From Trichuris trichiura (Eukaryota > Nematoda > Enoplea > Trichinellida > Trichuridae): a DNA stretch of 64,000 nt. Both the position numbers and the translations under genes were made by a program. Shown piece by piece: positions 10,670-23,400 of the stretch. The stretch spans positions 558,001-622,000 of the forward strand of contig JBAJFE010000023.1 of the NCBI GenBank assembly GCA_037903355.1. The letters run 5' to 3'. The stretch's first letter is position 1, and each line of letters starts with the position of its first letter. Below the pieces are notes generated by a model, which was given only the letters and a program-made list of their open reading frames with translations, did not search any database and was not told where the DNA came from.

Positions 10670-11950
10670 ACTGACTGCCGCCTCACACAGCGTACTGTCC
10701 GCTTTCGGCTGTCCACCGGCGTCGCCGCTGGAGCGACCTCTCCGAGGCGATGCGAGACGAGACACTGAATATGCGACTGATTTGACACTTGATGTTGATT
10801 GATTTTAAAGTTCAGTTTAAATCGTATCTCACTGTGCGGTTATCATATAACCTGCTTATCTTTATCAGTACGACAATGCGTCGCTGGCAGCATAACCGTA
10901 AATGACCTATCACGCAGCGCACGCAGTCACTTGAACAGCATTTTACTTAGCCTGGCGCCATTAGCAGCCTTGAGCGTACTATTAAATCGCTTGTCGGCTC
11001 CGAGGACGGGACCAAGACCGAATGCTTACCTGAGAATTATTTATACTGTAAACTTCAAGTTTAAACTCTCTGATTTATTGACGAAGTGATGAAGTCAGAG
11101 CAGCTAGTAAAGCGGGAGTGGTCAACCGGAGAGGTTGGCCGCTTCTGCCGCTGTAAACATTGAATAATATTTTGCATAAAAGGATGTCATATAGCCACAA
11201 TGGTAGCGGGAAGAAGAGAGAGAAAACTTGCACTCGAATCGTTATTTCTTTTAGATTGTTACGAAGCGAGAAGCGCGAAGTAAAATGTAATCCGCCCTTG
11301 TAAGGGCAGTACGCTCACGCAAGAGGAACAGCGAAACAATGGACCGTTAAGAAATAAACTGAAACTTTTGTTGAACATGTTGATAGTCGTACGAAACAAT
11401 AAACTGAATAGCTAAACGTGCGTCCTTGAAGACGTCACCACCGCGTTTGCAAATGCAGCGACGAAAGGCGCGCTTACCTTCAGCGTAGAGAATTTAAGGC
11501 GGCAATTTTTGGGCCAAGCACATTTCGTGCGTTTTTTTCGTTGCTTGTTTTTCAAATAATTTTTGCGTGTTCGCGGTTGGCCGAAACTTCTATTTCATTT
11601 CCATAACATCGTCTACGAATAGCCGTAGTGGAATTAAGGCTATATCGTAGAATAAGGTTTCTCTCTTCAGTTATGCCCTGTGTCGTAAGCCTGCTGGCTT
11701 TCCTGCTCTGCCTTCACTTAAGCCTAAGCCAAAAAGTAAAGATTCTATTTTGGCTTAGCTTTGGGTAAGAGCAAAACAGGATGGCTGCATACTTGTTTGA
11801 AATAAACCTGCATTCCTCAATCAGCGGGGTGCATAATTGGCAAGACAGAAAATTAGATAAAATATACCGCTGAACGTCCGTGTTAAGCTAGGAAAGCGGA
11901 ACGGCTTTTTTGCCATGTCACGTAATGACGCCTTCATATGTTTTCTCCAT
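10670..11950. other. non-coding stretch with repeat fragment
   Basis: No gene was supported. Around 11,640-11,790 lies another fragment with TTAAGCCTAAGCC and TTTTGGCTTAG motifs, related to the TTAGGC-bearing repeat. Confidence 0.4.
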
Positions 11951-11983
11951 TTCAGCTAAACACTTGCTGACTTAAAGGAACAA

Positions 11984-12481
11984 ATGGATACAAAAAGACT
12001 GACAGATTTGGCATTTATCCTTCGCCTCCGAGCTATTGTTATGAATCCAATTAATGTGGGTCTAAATTGGAAAGTTTACGAAGCTCAGGTAATGGCAAAC
12101 AAATTAAACGCATATTTTAGGAAATTTTTTTTATCGCGTTGATGCCGGCCTATTGCCTTTTCAATTTTTCAGACAATAGCCATCATTATATCTTCGAATG
12201 AGAACATCAATGCTGTACTGCAGCGCAGGTAGTAAAGACGTTTTCACAAAAGAATTTTGTATATCCTTACGAGTAAGTGGCCCTATTGACTTTTGTACCA
12301 CCGTTCGAAGTTTCTCTTAAAACGGTATAGCTTTAACACTGTCCTGCTTGAACTTGAGCATCAAATATTCAAAAATAAAACTGCCCTTGCTGAACTTTCA
12401 CACTTAAAAAAAATTCTTAGAGCATATTTGAGACCAATTTCGTCTGAACGAAATGAGAGTGAGAGATGGACTTTTTTTTAG
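11984..12481 (+). CDS. hypothetical 103-residue helical protein, three exons
   Basis: Exons 11984-12088, 12173-12228 and 12331-12481 have GT-AG introns of 84 and 102 bp, with phases 0 and 2 kept. An acceptor TTTCAG at 11950-11955 lies 28 bp before the ATG, as expected for a trans-spliced leader. An AATAAA signal occurs at 12485-12490, right after the TAG stop. The protein begins MDTKRLTDLAFILRLRA and has a leucine-rich amphipathic C-terminal half (LLELEHQIFKNKTALAELSH), probably coiled coil. There is no signal peptide or membrane span. No family was recognised. The consistent phases and signals make this one of the safer small genes here. Confidence 0.6.
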
Positions 12482-12489
12482 ATTAATAA

Positions 12490-15400
12490 ATACCGCTACT
12501 TATTACCGATTAGAATATTAAATTAATAAATACCGATTAGAACAAAATTTCAAAACGTCCGTTAGAAGAAAAGAAAATTAATAAATGTTAAGAAAGCTAA
12601 TGGGAGCGCAATGAAGCAGAAGCAGTGGCAAAGTGACTGCCCATAACATGACACCATTTTGTTTACTGCAGTTGGAGCGAACAAATGTATTCTTTTTTCC
12701 AGTTTGCTATTATGTGTTGGCTATTTAAAAATGTAGCAGTTATGTTTCGCTTATACAAGCAAAGAGGGCAGCAGAATTTATTAAACAAAAAACGGGAATT
12801 TATGGGCACTTATAACTATGTAGCAAAATATGGCAGTTAAAACTGATACGATTAGTACAGGATAAAACGTTTAAATGAAAAGCAGGTTCCTTAACACTAG
12901 TATATTAAACATACAAATTATTTTAAACTCATTCAATGTGTAAGATGGAAAGTCAGTTGTCGGTTCAGTATTCGGTCTCGTACCGCCTTGCGCGGTCGCT
13001 CCAGCATTGCCTCAATGAGGCTGTAAATTAATGGGAACCATTCGGCGAGTCTGTACCGCATAGATGGCATACATCTTTTTCGTACTGGACTGGTCATCTT
13101 TAAGAGCAAATGGCAATGATATGGTTGGATCGATGGTTCAGCTGTTTTGTTGGCTTCGCTGTGAGTGACCGCAAAAGATGGATTCGAGACAAACATCAAC
13201 CTACGAACAGTTGCGAAGTGCTCGCACTGTATTCAATCGAAGGAACAATGCTGGGTGTCAGCGTGTCAATTTTGGCCTAATATGGTCTTATGATGGGTTC
13301 TAACTTGAAGTGTCACGTATTTACCAGGAAAATGATGGTTTTCTATGAATAGAAAAAGAATTCAACCGACGTGGAATTTGCTACAGCGTTTAGTTTCCGG
13401 GAGAGTAAGTCTCCTGCTGTTCAGTTGGATGATGAGCGCCACTTTGCTAAGCAGTGGTCATCAGTGGTCAGCTCTTTGAAATAGGCGTGTAAATGCGTTC
13501 AAGCTGAAATACGGTGATACATTTTCCAATACGGGGAAAGTTGCCATGAATAATTGCGATTAGAAGCAATTCACTGCGCATGTGGCTAATTACAATCGAT
13601 TCCTTTCTTGCTTGCTCCATTCATTTTGCTTGTTGGTAGCACAATTGAATGGTTCTGCAAGAAAAAACCGTATAAATACTGAATCATCAAATAATTCACA
13701 AGTGATCATTCGCTGTCTTGAAATGGAATTTTCTTAATTTGGTTTAATGGTTTTGGGCGATATAGTATTCTTGACGTGTTTATTCCGAAATCGTTTAGTT
13801 TATTAATTTAAATGAAGATTACTATTATCAAATGAGGCTTCTGAGTCCTCTACGTATACGCAGTGCCAATAACATACGGTAATAGTAATAAACAACCTTC
13901 GTTCATGGCGGGTGAAGTGCGGATGTAAGGAAAAATCTTTTGGGGCCAATTCGGGCTGCTCATGAAAACTTGCACACTCTACAACGGAGCTTACATTCCT
14001 CAGCATTGCGATTTGTTTTTTTGTCTTTTGCTCAACGCTTTGAAAGTTGCGTACCATATGATAAGCAAGCTTCAAAGCGTATGTTAAGCAGATTTTGAAA
14101 GAAGGTCAAACTGCAGTTTGGCAGGGTGCAATGACCATTTTTGAAGGAAACATTCTAGGCAAACAGACTCGTTACTTGCTTAGCGAAAAATTGAATCTTT
14201 TTAAAAATAAGGGCGCTTCAACTTGACCTAACCGCTTTAACCGAAACCAATTTCACTTCAAGCCAACTTGGTTTAAAAGCAGTTGGTCTTATTGCCATAC
14301 CCGCATTCTCGTATACAGTTTGCTTAATGTAAATCCCGTATACTTGTGAATCTTTTGCTCAGTCATGCATCAGACCCGAGTTGTAATCCCGTTCCGACAG
14401 AAAGTGAAAATATCTCCACGGTAATAGAGTAGAATTTCTTCACTCAAGCAGTCATAACTATTTTTTACCGCGTGTTATTGCTTTCATTTTTATTTCGTAA
14501 TACTGCAAATCCTCATCTATTCAAAGAGGATTCAACATGTAACTTAGTTTTTTTCAGAAATTAAACGAATGAATTGATGTAGGTTTGCCTTCTCCGTAAT
14601 AACTACACGGTCAATTTCTTAGCTGCAGTAAGGCATTTATCAAGCCCAGCGTTGCATCTTAATTTTGTAGACGACGAGAAGCTGTTTGTGGCCTTATCTA
14701 CTTTCGCGCAAATGTTTTACCGTCGCCTAGAAAATGCAGGTTTTCTCTTTTTGTAAACTTTATGGTCACTTTGCTCTGCCCGTTGTTTATCGTAAGCTTA
14801 AATTTCAGCCAAATTGTTCGGCTTTAGCCTATATAAACGCATCACAGAATGGCTATTCTGTCTTTTAATAAAACGTGCAGTATGGCTGCTATTTTTTTAA
14901 AGAGGAACCTGCATATCTTAAACTGCAGTTGGCTACGCTGTTTTTTGCGAGTAGATGGATGGCAAGACATCCGTTTATTCTGAATGCGAATATTATTTTG
15001 AAAATACGAAGATTATAATAAGATATGCTTCACCTGTTTAGTAACTTCATGTCCTTAGCAGCGGTGGTGACTAGTTAATGCAGTACGACGCAAGCAAGCT
15101 GATTCCTTAAAATTGTTAAGCCATGAGTGGATCGGAAGTCGAATTTCTCGATCGTGAATTTCTGTTGCTTCTACGTAGCAATTTCGCAGAACTCAGAAAT
15201 GTTGTTAGTGAAAAAATGTAGTGTTTTTCTTTCTACTTGTAACGTTGTTCTTCTTGCTGTACTTTTCCTTTTCCGTCCGAAGAAATTACGTTTTTCTAAA
15301 CTAGATCATCAGGTGGAAAATTTTTCAATACATTCCAGGCGCGGCTTTTAAGAAATGTTGTTATTTCACGAAAGTCTTTGCTTGCACCGATTCTATAAGC

Positions 15401-15720
15401 AAAGCGAACATTAGCAGACGCGAAACATTAACTGTTTGAGGGAGAAGATTACTTTTTCGATAGCAAAACGATTTATTTGCATTGCACGTAAAATGGCATG
15501 AATGATCGAAGCTTTCGCAACTGAACTGGTTCCGTTTTCAGCGATAAAGCACAGACTTGCGTGAACCTTATCGTTTTGTCTGTGTTTTATCACTGTCTAT
15601 GAGGGCGATGGCTCAATTGCAGTTTGCTCTCATTAAAAATTACTGAACAGCCGCTTCTTTCTGACCACCATTTATCACCGCTTCATTTTCTTCCTTTGTG
15701 CTCATCGTGAAAACATACGT
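12490..15720. other. gene-poor stretch
   Basis: AT-rich sequence with only isolated short open frames, for example 12,933-13,199 on the minus strand and 13,803-14,075 on the minus strand, lacking splice or start support. Nothing recognisable was seen. Confidence 0.4.
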
Positions 15721-15727
15721 GGAACGG

Positions 15728-15904
15728 ATGAATCGTTGCGTAAGAATTGCGGACATCCGTTGTAACAGTCAGCGAAAAAGATGCCCAAATGGTAATTGTG
15801 GCAGACATATTTGTGAAAGCAATGAAAGTAGGTAAGCAAAAACGATTAATTAAATGCAACCAGAATGAATGGTCTTCTTCAGTTTTAGTAGGAAAAAACG
15901 TTAA
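15728..15904 (+). CDS. possible cysteine-rich small peptide
   Basis: An ATG at 15728 opens a frame with five cysteines (MNRC, IRC, KRCPNGNCGRHIC), ending at a good donor, AGTAG|GTAAGC, at 15832. A 51 bp intron ends at CTTCTTCAG (15882), and the phase-matched continuation stops at 15904. This would be a 41-residue peptide without an obvious signal sequence; an upstream exon could supply one. It is tentative and no family was recognised. Confidence 0.25.
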
Positions 15905-16884
15905 AATTTTGTAAATTGACTATTAAAAACAGTTTCCATTTATTGTTATGAGCACAATTGGCTAAATGAAGACAATTTTCCTTGAATAAGATTTTCCTTT
16001 CCATCCAATTTCCATTGAGAATTGAACTTCTCGTATGATGAAAAAGCTAATGCTAATTCTCTCTTGAATTTCAGCGCAAAAGCTAATGTTTGAACAAGTG
16101 ATAGGAAATTATATGTCTGCACTGTTTCAATATGACATTCGAATGCAGTAGATATTATCAACATCTAATCAACTTGTCTATAGTTGAATCAGAATTCCTT
16201 CTAATGTTATTTCGTTTCGGTTCCGTTGGAATTCCCCTTTTTTGAACAATTTCTGATTGAATTCCAACTGTACACTGTAGCGACAAGGCAAAGTTGGCAT
16301 TCACGCTTGCTCCGCACTGGTCAACGCTTCGTAGAAAATAATTCACTTTGTAATGTCTGCTTATGACTAAGTGTTTTTAGAACATTTTCCAGCGGACGTT
16401 TCTAATTATTTAAGCTGCTATAATATCTGTCATGATTGATATTCATTGAGCATTCTATTAACGTTGCCAGGTGGTGTACCTGTTCATTTGAAACGAATGT
16501 TGTAATACGTTTATCGTGATTTTGACGTTTTAAGGCCTTTGGCTCTCCGCAGTTTGTACAAAATAATTTGTTTCATTGTACGCACTTCATTATTGTCGTT
16601 TCCACTTAACTGAACCGTCTTTTTATATACGATTTAAATGTTTGAGCTGTTCACTGGTGCTTCCGGATTGATGAACTGAAAATTTTACGATGGCAACAAA
16701 GCATATCCGCGTGTATTAATATTGTTTCGAGAGAATTACTGTTGTTTCATCTGCAGATGGTTTTCTCGGTTAGTCATTTTGAAGAATGCAGTTACGAACG
16801 AAACTTTCAGCAACCTGTACACGTTACGAGTGCTGCCAGTTTACAAGGTATATTCAATCATCTTTCAAAAGTATTAATTCAGTA

Positions 16885-17365
16885 TAAGTTTAGAGTTCTT
16901 GTCTGCAACTGGTTTCTTCCATTACACCTGAAAGTCAAGTTTGCAGCATCTTCATTATGCGATTTGTTTGGCTAGACGTTCCGGTGTAACTTTTGCTTTG
17001 TTGTTGCATATTTTTGATTATTTGCATTGCATGTTAAGTTTAATGCAATGGAATTGCTGTAACTTTTCCTTAGTGCATTAGCTGCTTCATTCTTTGTTGT
17101 TGGCTTATATGAGCGTAAGTATATAAGTTTATACTCTTTTTATCTTCCTAAGTAAGCTTTCAAACTGTCGTTAAATCAAATAGAAAGAGATGTTCGTGAA
17201 CGAAACTTCCTGGAGTTCGGAATACAGTTTTGCCTTTTCAAGCTGAGATAACCAGAATCATGTTAGCTTTTTGTGAAACTGGTCAACACAAAAAAAACCA
17301 ACTGGTATAACGGTATGGCGACTCGGTCACTCACTCCATTCGCATAAAGTCGCTTCTGCTAAAGT
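16885..17365. repeat. diverged direct duplication, unit A
   Basis: It aligns collinearly with 18,185-18,660. Shared blocks in order are GTAACTTNTGCTTTGTTGTTG, TTCATTCTTTNTTGT, TCAAACTGTCGT, GAAAGAGAT..CGTGAACG, AACTGGTCA and CACTCCATT. Identity is roughly two thirds by eye. No terminal structure was seen. Confidence 0.55.
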
Positions 17366-18184
17366 AAATGGAGTCATTAGTCGCATATACTTCTAATTGA
17401 TTTGTTATAATATATTGGTAGAATACGTTAGTCTCTCATATAATCCGAAGCTGCTGAAATTATTGGCTAGAAGTTGTCCGTCGTTCTCAAGTTCCTCTTC
17501 TTGTTGAATTCCTTAATAAGCGCTTTCCCGCTTGCAGCAAGTTCTTCAACGCCGAGTAACATTTATGAATTTCCATCCTCTAAGAAATATCCTGCTAAGC
17601 ATCATACATTTCAGATTCTTTTTCATAGCCTTTCGATGACAACCAATTTCTTGTATAGATCACTATTTTCTTCGACTTTTTCCAATCATTCGTTCGTCTT
17701 TTTCAAATCCTCACAGCCTTTTTCTAAATAGAATTGCTTTATTGATAGCGCTAAGAAGCTATCAGCTACCTTCAAATCTAGTATTAACTATTCAAACAGT
17801 ACGGATTATAAGCTACCGTCGATTTAGAGAACCCCACTAGAAGAATTGGACGAACACTTTACAAATGCGGCTGACTGCTGGCGCATGCCTCCGTGCACTA
17901 AATGCTTACTTTTATATGTATGTCATGATGCCGACTTCAAAAAAAGCAACTGATCAGAAGGCATTAAGTCATTTAAAAGTCAGTTACTTAAAAAAGTGAG
18001 ACATAGGGCATCTCATTTAAGGAGACTGTCTTCAACTGCTCCATAAGCATTTTCTAACTTTTTCAGTAGTAAAGACGTGTGCCAGAAGACGGCAGTATCG
18101 TGTAAGTGCTCCTCCGTTTGCTCTAATTCGACTTTTTATCATCAATAAGATTACTTTGATCGAACGCATTAATTCGGAAGCAGT

Positions 18185-18660
18185 TTAGAGTTTGTTATTG
18201 CAACTCGTTTGCTGCAGCGTAGGTCAAGTTTTCAGCACCTTCATTGAACCATTCTGTTTTATTAATCTTTGTGTCGTAACTTATGCTTTGTTGTTGGCTA
18301 TTTTTGTTAATTTGCGGTTCATGCTACGTCTATGGCAACATTCTTCGTGGTGCCTCTTCTTTTGTATACTGCGGGCTTCATTCTTTCTTGTTTTACGCTT
18401 TGATCCGCTTGTGAGAGCATAAATATGTTAGCTCTTCTAATGTTTCCATTTTCTTAATTAAGCGTTCAAACTGTCGTCGCAATATGCTGAAAGAGATATC
18501 GGTGAACGGAACCTGCTGGAATTCCTGTCACATAGCCTTTTTCGGCTAAGATGACCAAAGTCATATTATGTTCTCAAACTGGTCACCACGAAAAAATCAG
18601 TTACTACAATGGCGTTGAAACTGAGGTACGCACTCCATTATCATAAATGAACTTGCTTAT
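18185..18660. repeat. diverged direct duplication, unit B
   Basis: This is the second copy of the unit at 16,885-17,365, in the same orientation and about 1.3 kb downstream. Neither copy has a conserved open frame. Confidence 0.55.
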
Positions 18661-20230
18661 TTGTAAGTGGAACTTGACAGTCAGAATACGATAAATAAGA
18701 AGATAGAAAGGTGACGTGTAACGTGTTCGGGATTCGACGAGGAACCTCTTCGGTGAAGTTTGACCCGATGCGTTTCCTTTCAATCTCGGTAATAAATAAA
18801 AGCATCTAGAAAACAATCTCCACCGATGGAGTAAGGTTCACGCGGGACGTTACAGCTGTTTTACCGCTTAGGGTGCGAAGGGCTCGTTTTCTGTTGCTGT
18901 TACTTGTGAAAATATGAACTTATAACTGTTATTTTCTTTTCCAATTTTGTTTCATTCAATTTTTGTTCTCATCATTCGCTCTGTAGCTCACGTTTAAACA
19001 GTTTTCATGTTCAATACAGTTATGCTGATGCTATAAAACAGTACAATTTCGCCCTGCATTTCTTTTTATGCAACATCGCTCTTTCTGTCAATGTTTTTGA
19101 TTTTCAAAGTAACAATGGTCGTTGATTCGTTTATTGCTCTCATTGGTTCACTTATTCTCCTGCATTCTATGCTTTCCTGCTTGGCCTATCGCTTTTGGTA
19201 AGCTTTTTTCTCTTATTTATTAAAACGAATACGCGTATGGAAATTTTTGCCGTATTTTTCAACTCATTAGCCCGATGAAACTTTGCTGCTCAACTGCTTG
19301 AAATGTTCTTTAAATCGTTGACTTAATTGCAGCGCACCTTTTTTTACATAAAGGATAGAGAAGCTGCATTTAATTTCGCACATAATGCCTTTGTGTTTAT
19401 CCTCCGAAACTTAGAGTTTATCCGTCAGACTGTGGAATGGATACTCTACGAGCAGTTTTACTTTATGTTCAAATTCAAGAAGTTTTCCCAGTTGTCTCTT
19501 ATTTTGACTTAATCCAGCAATATCCGAAAATATCAGAAACGATCTTGGTGTTCGCCCTCCTGTAGAATTTTTCCAATGACTGAGTTTCTTATCAGTGATC
19601 GCTTGTATTCGATTTGTGGAAAATCTGTCTCCTTTCCGTGTTTTCCAGAGACTATTTATTTCTTCAAGGATAAACCGATTGCCTTCTATTGGAGTCGCAC
19701 AGATATGCCCTTTACTGTGTCTTCAATGCCTTCTCAGAGCTAATACTAACATCCTAACATCACTTCTACATTTGAACTATAAATTCTCTATCAAATTCTG
19801 TACTATTCTGCATACTGTCAATTTCAGTCTCCAATAGACTACATTCTGAACATGTTTTGCAAAGTTTATAGCAATAAACGTTGATTAATAAACAGAAGGT
19901 TAAAAACTGCTTCAAGAAGTTTTATAAAACACTTTAAAAGTTTTTTACATATAAGAATAGAAAATGAACATTTAGAAAGTCCTTTCATACGTTTTCGTTT
20001 CTCTTAAAAAACATTCTAACGTAAGCTAAACATGAAAGTGTACTATTATTCGTGTAAAACTGCATTAGGATTTCACCCTGATTGTAATGTTCTCCTTCCT
20101 GTACTTTCCCTTTTCCTGCACTGATTCTACAACAGAAGTAAGGAGAATGGTAGATACTCGCTTTCATCACATCTCTAAGCTTCACCTTTCCCAACTAATT
20201 ATGGGACAATCTTAACTCCACGTCGTGTGA
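18661..20230. other. non-coding stretch
   Basis: AT-rich with short open frames only. No recognisable gene, RNA or element. Confidence 0.4.
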
Positions 20231-20235
20231 AAATT

Positions 20236-20475
20236 AGCCTCCCGTCAAAAGAGTGTGTGCCAAACAATAAAGTCAAATTTTCTTGCAGCGTCAAAATGTG
20301 TCTTGTCAAAATAAGGCACGTCAAACGGAGAGGTTACGTTTTCACGCCATGTCAAAACGTATCCCGTCAAAAGAAGGCACGTCAAACCAGGAATTCGCAT
20401 TCTGACACCGCCTCAAGACGTTTAGTCCCCATAGAAGGCGTGCTAAACCGTGACGCCAAATCTTGACGCTGCATC
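20236..20475. repeat. about 60 bp tandem repeat, left flank of satellite
   Basis: Three to four degenerate units contain GTCAAAAnAAGGCACGTCAAAC and end in TTTTCAC/GCATTCTGAC-type runs, with a period near 60 bp. The same unit reappears on the far side of the 460 bp satellite at about 29,600. Confidence 0.65.
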
Positions 20476-23400
20476 AACACAGGGAGCGACGTCTACGGCT
20501 ACACAAGCGCTGAAATGCTTTTCCGAAATGGGAAAGGAGAGGCTGAGCGATAACGAGCCTGTTTTTATGCGCGATAGCTTCATCCGAAACCAAATCCAAA
20601 GTAGGGGCCAGAAACGTATTCCAGCATTGTTCTTGCTTTCGAATGGCCACGCTCAGTCGCGGAGGAGCTTTGGAAGGAAAAAGTTTTCTTGATCTCAGTT
20701 TTCAGCAAAAGCTGATCTTCTATGCCCTAAGGGCGCATGGACGAAGCATTTTGACTAGCAGATATTATGCCCTCACACTTATGGAGATCAACATCCCAAT
20801 TTTAATAAGCTCGTCTGACCAACGAGAGGCAGTAAATATGAAAAAAATTTCTTTTTGCACCCTTCCTACGGTAGACGAAAGAAAACCAGGTACCAGTAAT
20901 TTCAAAAATACTCAAGCGCTGTAGCCTGCGCGCTGCAGACATCTTTTGTGCTCAAGACGTCTCCAGAAGCGCCGAAACGCTCCTGCGGAATAGGATAGGA
21001 AGGCCGGAGCGATAACGAGCCCTTTAGATAGCGTGATAGCTTCACGGGAAGCCAAATCCAAAGTAGCGGACAGAAACGTATTTCTCCATCGTTCCTACTT
21101 TTAAGTGGCCATGTTCAGTGGCGTAGGTTCTTTGAAAACTATAGCTTCTCCTGATGACGGGGTTCGACTAAAGCCGCTCTTCTACTTCCCGGGGGGTGCA
21201 TGGACGAAGCACTTTGACTATTGAATATTATGACCCCACACTTATGGAAGTCAACGTCCTGATCCTTCGCAGGTCGTCTCAACAACGGGAGGCAGTAAAT
21301 ATGAAAAAACTTTCATTTTACACCATTCGTACAGTAAATGAACGAAAAGGAGGTACCAGTGATTTCAAAATACTCATGCGCCTTCCGCTGTGCCGCAAAA
21401 AAGTCTGTTGCACCCGAGACGTTCTTAGAAGCGTCGAGATGCTCCTGCGCAACAGGATAAGAAAGGCACAGCGATAACAAACCTGTTTTTCTGCGCGATA
21501 GCGTCATGCGAAACGAAATCCAAAGTAGCGGCCAGAAACGTATTCCTGCGTCATTTTTGCTTTTAAATGGCCGTGTTCAGTTGCGTACGAGCTTTTGCAG
21601 CTAATAGGCCTTCTTCACGGTTGTGTTCGACTGAAAACGCTTTCTACACTCTCTGAGTACACGGACGAAGTACTTTTAACTAGCGAATATTCTACTCCTA
21701 CACCTATGGACAGCTGCATTCCGATTTTTTAGAGCCCATCTCAGATACTGGAGGGCGTAAACCGGAAAAACGCCACTTCTTACATTCTTCGTACAGTTGA
21801 TGAACGAAAAGCAGGTAAACGTAATTTCAAAAACACTCATGGGCCGTTCGCTACGCGCCGTAGATGTTTTTTGTCTCCATATCGTCAGCAGAAGCCCAGA
21901 ATTTTTCCTGCAGAATAGGATAGCAGAGGCCGAGCGTTAATGAGCCTGTTTTTCGGCGCTATAGCCTCATCCAACAACAAATTCAAATAGCGACCAGAAA
22001 CGTATTCCTGTGTCATTTTTCTTTTGAAATAATCCTGTTCAGCTGCGTAGCACCTTTGGAAGCTATAGGTTTACTTAATGGCGGTATTGGACTAAAGCCG
22101 CTGTTATATACCCTTGGGCGCAGATGGACGAAATACTTTGACTAGCAAATATTATGCCTGCATATTTATGGAGATCAACATCCGGACTTCTCGGAGCTCC
22201 TCTAAGCAACGGCCGGCTGGAAGTATGAAAAAATTCTCTTTTTCTCTTGTTCATACAGTAGGTCAACGAAACACAAGTACCAGTATTTTCAATAATACTC
22301 ATGCGTCGTTCGCTGCGCGCTGGAACGGTCTCTTGTTTCCGAGACTTCCGTAGAAGAGCCATAATGCTTCTGTGGAATAGATCAGGAAAGGCTGAGAGAC
22401 AAGGAACCTGTTTTTCTGCGCGATAGCTCCGTTCGAAACCAAATCCAAAGAAGCGTGCAGAAACATATTCCCGCGTCAGTCTTGCTTCTAAATGGCTGTC
22501 TCCAGTCGCGCAGGAGCTTTAGAAGCTTTAGGTTCGCTTAATGGTGCTGTTCCACTGAAGCAGCTATACTATACCCTGGCTGCTCATGGACGAAGTCCTT
22601 TAACTAGCAAATATTATGCCCCTATACTTATGGAAACCAACGCTGAGATTTTTCGTAGCTGGTTTGAGCAACGAGGGGCCGAAAATTTGAAAAACTCCTT
22701 TTACATTCTACTCACACCAGATACACGCCCGAGAAATTGTTTCTCTGCGAGAGGACTACAGGAGCGCTGAAGTGCTTCTGCGGAATGCAAAATAAAAGGC
22801 TAGGCGATACCGATCCCTTCCTTCTGCGTGATCGCTTCCTCTGACGCCACATGGAAAGTAACAGGCAAAAACGCATTCCTGCATCCGTCTAGCTTTTAAG
22901 TGACCCTGCTGAGTAGCGTAGGGGCTTTATCAGCTACAGGTTTCCTGGAAGGCGGTGTTCAACGAAAGCTGCTCTTCTATACCCTGGGCGTGCAGGGAAG
23001 AAATACTGTGAGTATCGAATATTATGTCCCTATACTTATAGAGAGCAACATTTGGATTTTTCGGAGATCATTTGAGGAACGGGACGCTGGAATAACGAAA
23101 AAAATTTTATTTTTACATTCTTCATACAGTAGGTGAACGAAAAGCAGGTAGCAGTATTTTTAAAAATAGTCACCAGCCGTCCGATAAACACTGGAGAAGT
23201 CCTTTATTTCTGGGAAGGCTACACGAGCCAAAATGATTCTGCTGAATAGGAAACGAAACGCTGAGCGATAATGAGCCTGTATTTCCGAGAGTACGCTTCT
23301 TCTGAACCCAAGTAAAAAGTGATGGGCAGAAAGCTGTTGCACCGTCCGCAGAGCTTTAGACGTTTCTGTCGGAAAGCATAGGAGCTTTGGAAGCCATACA

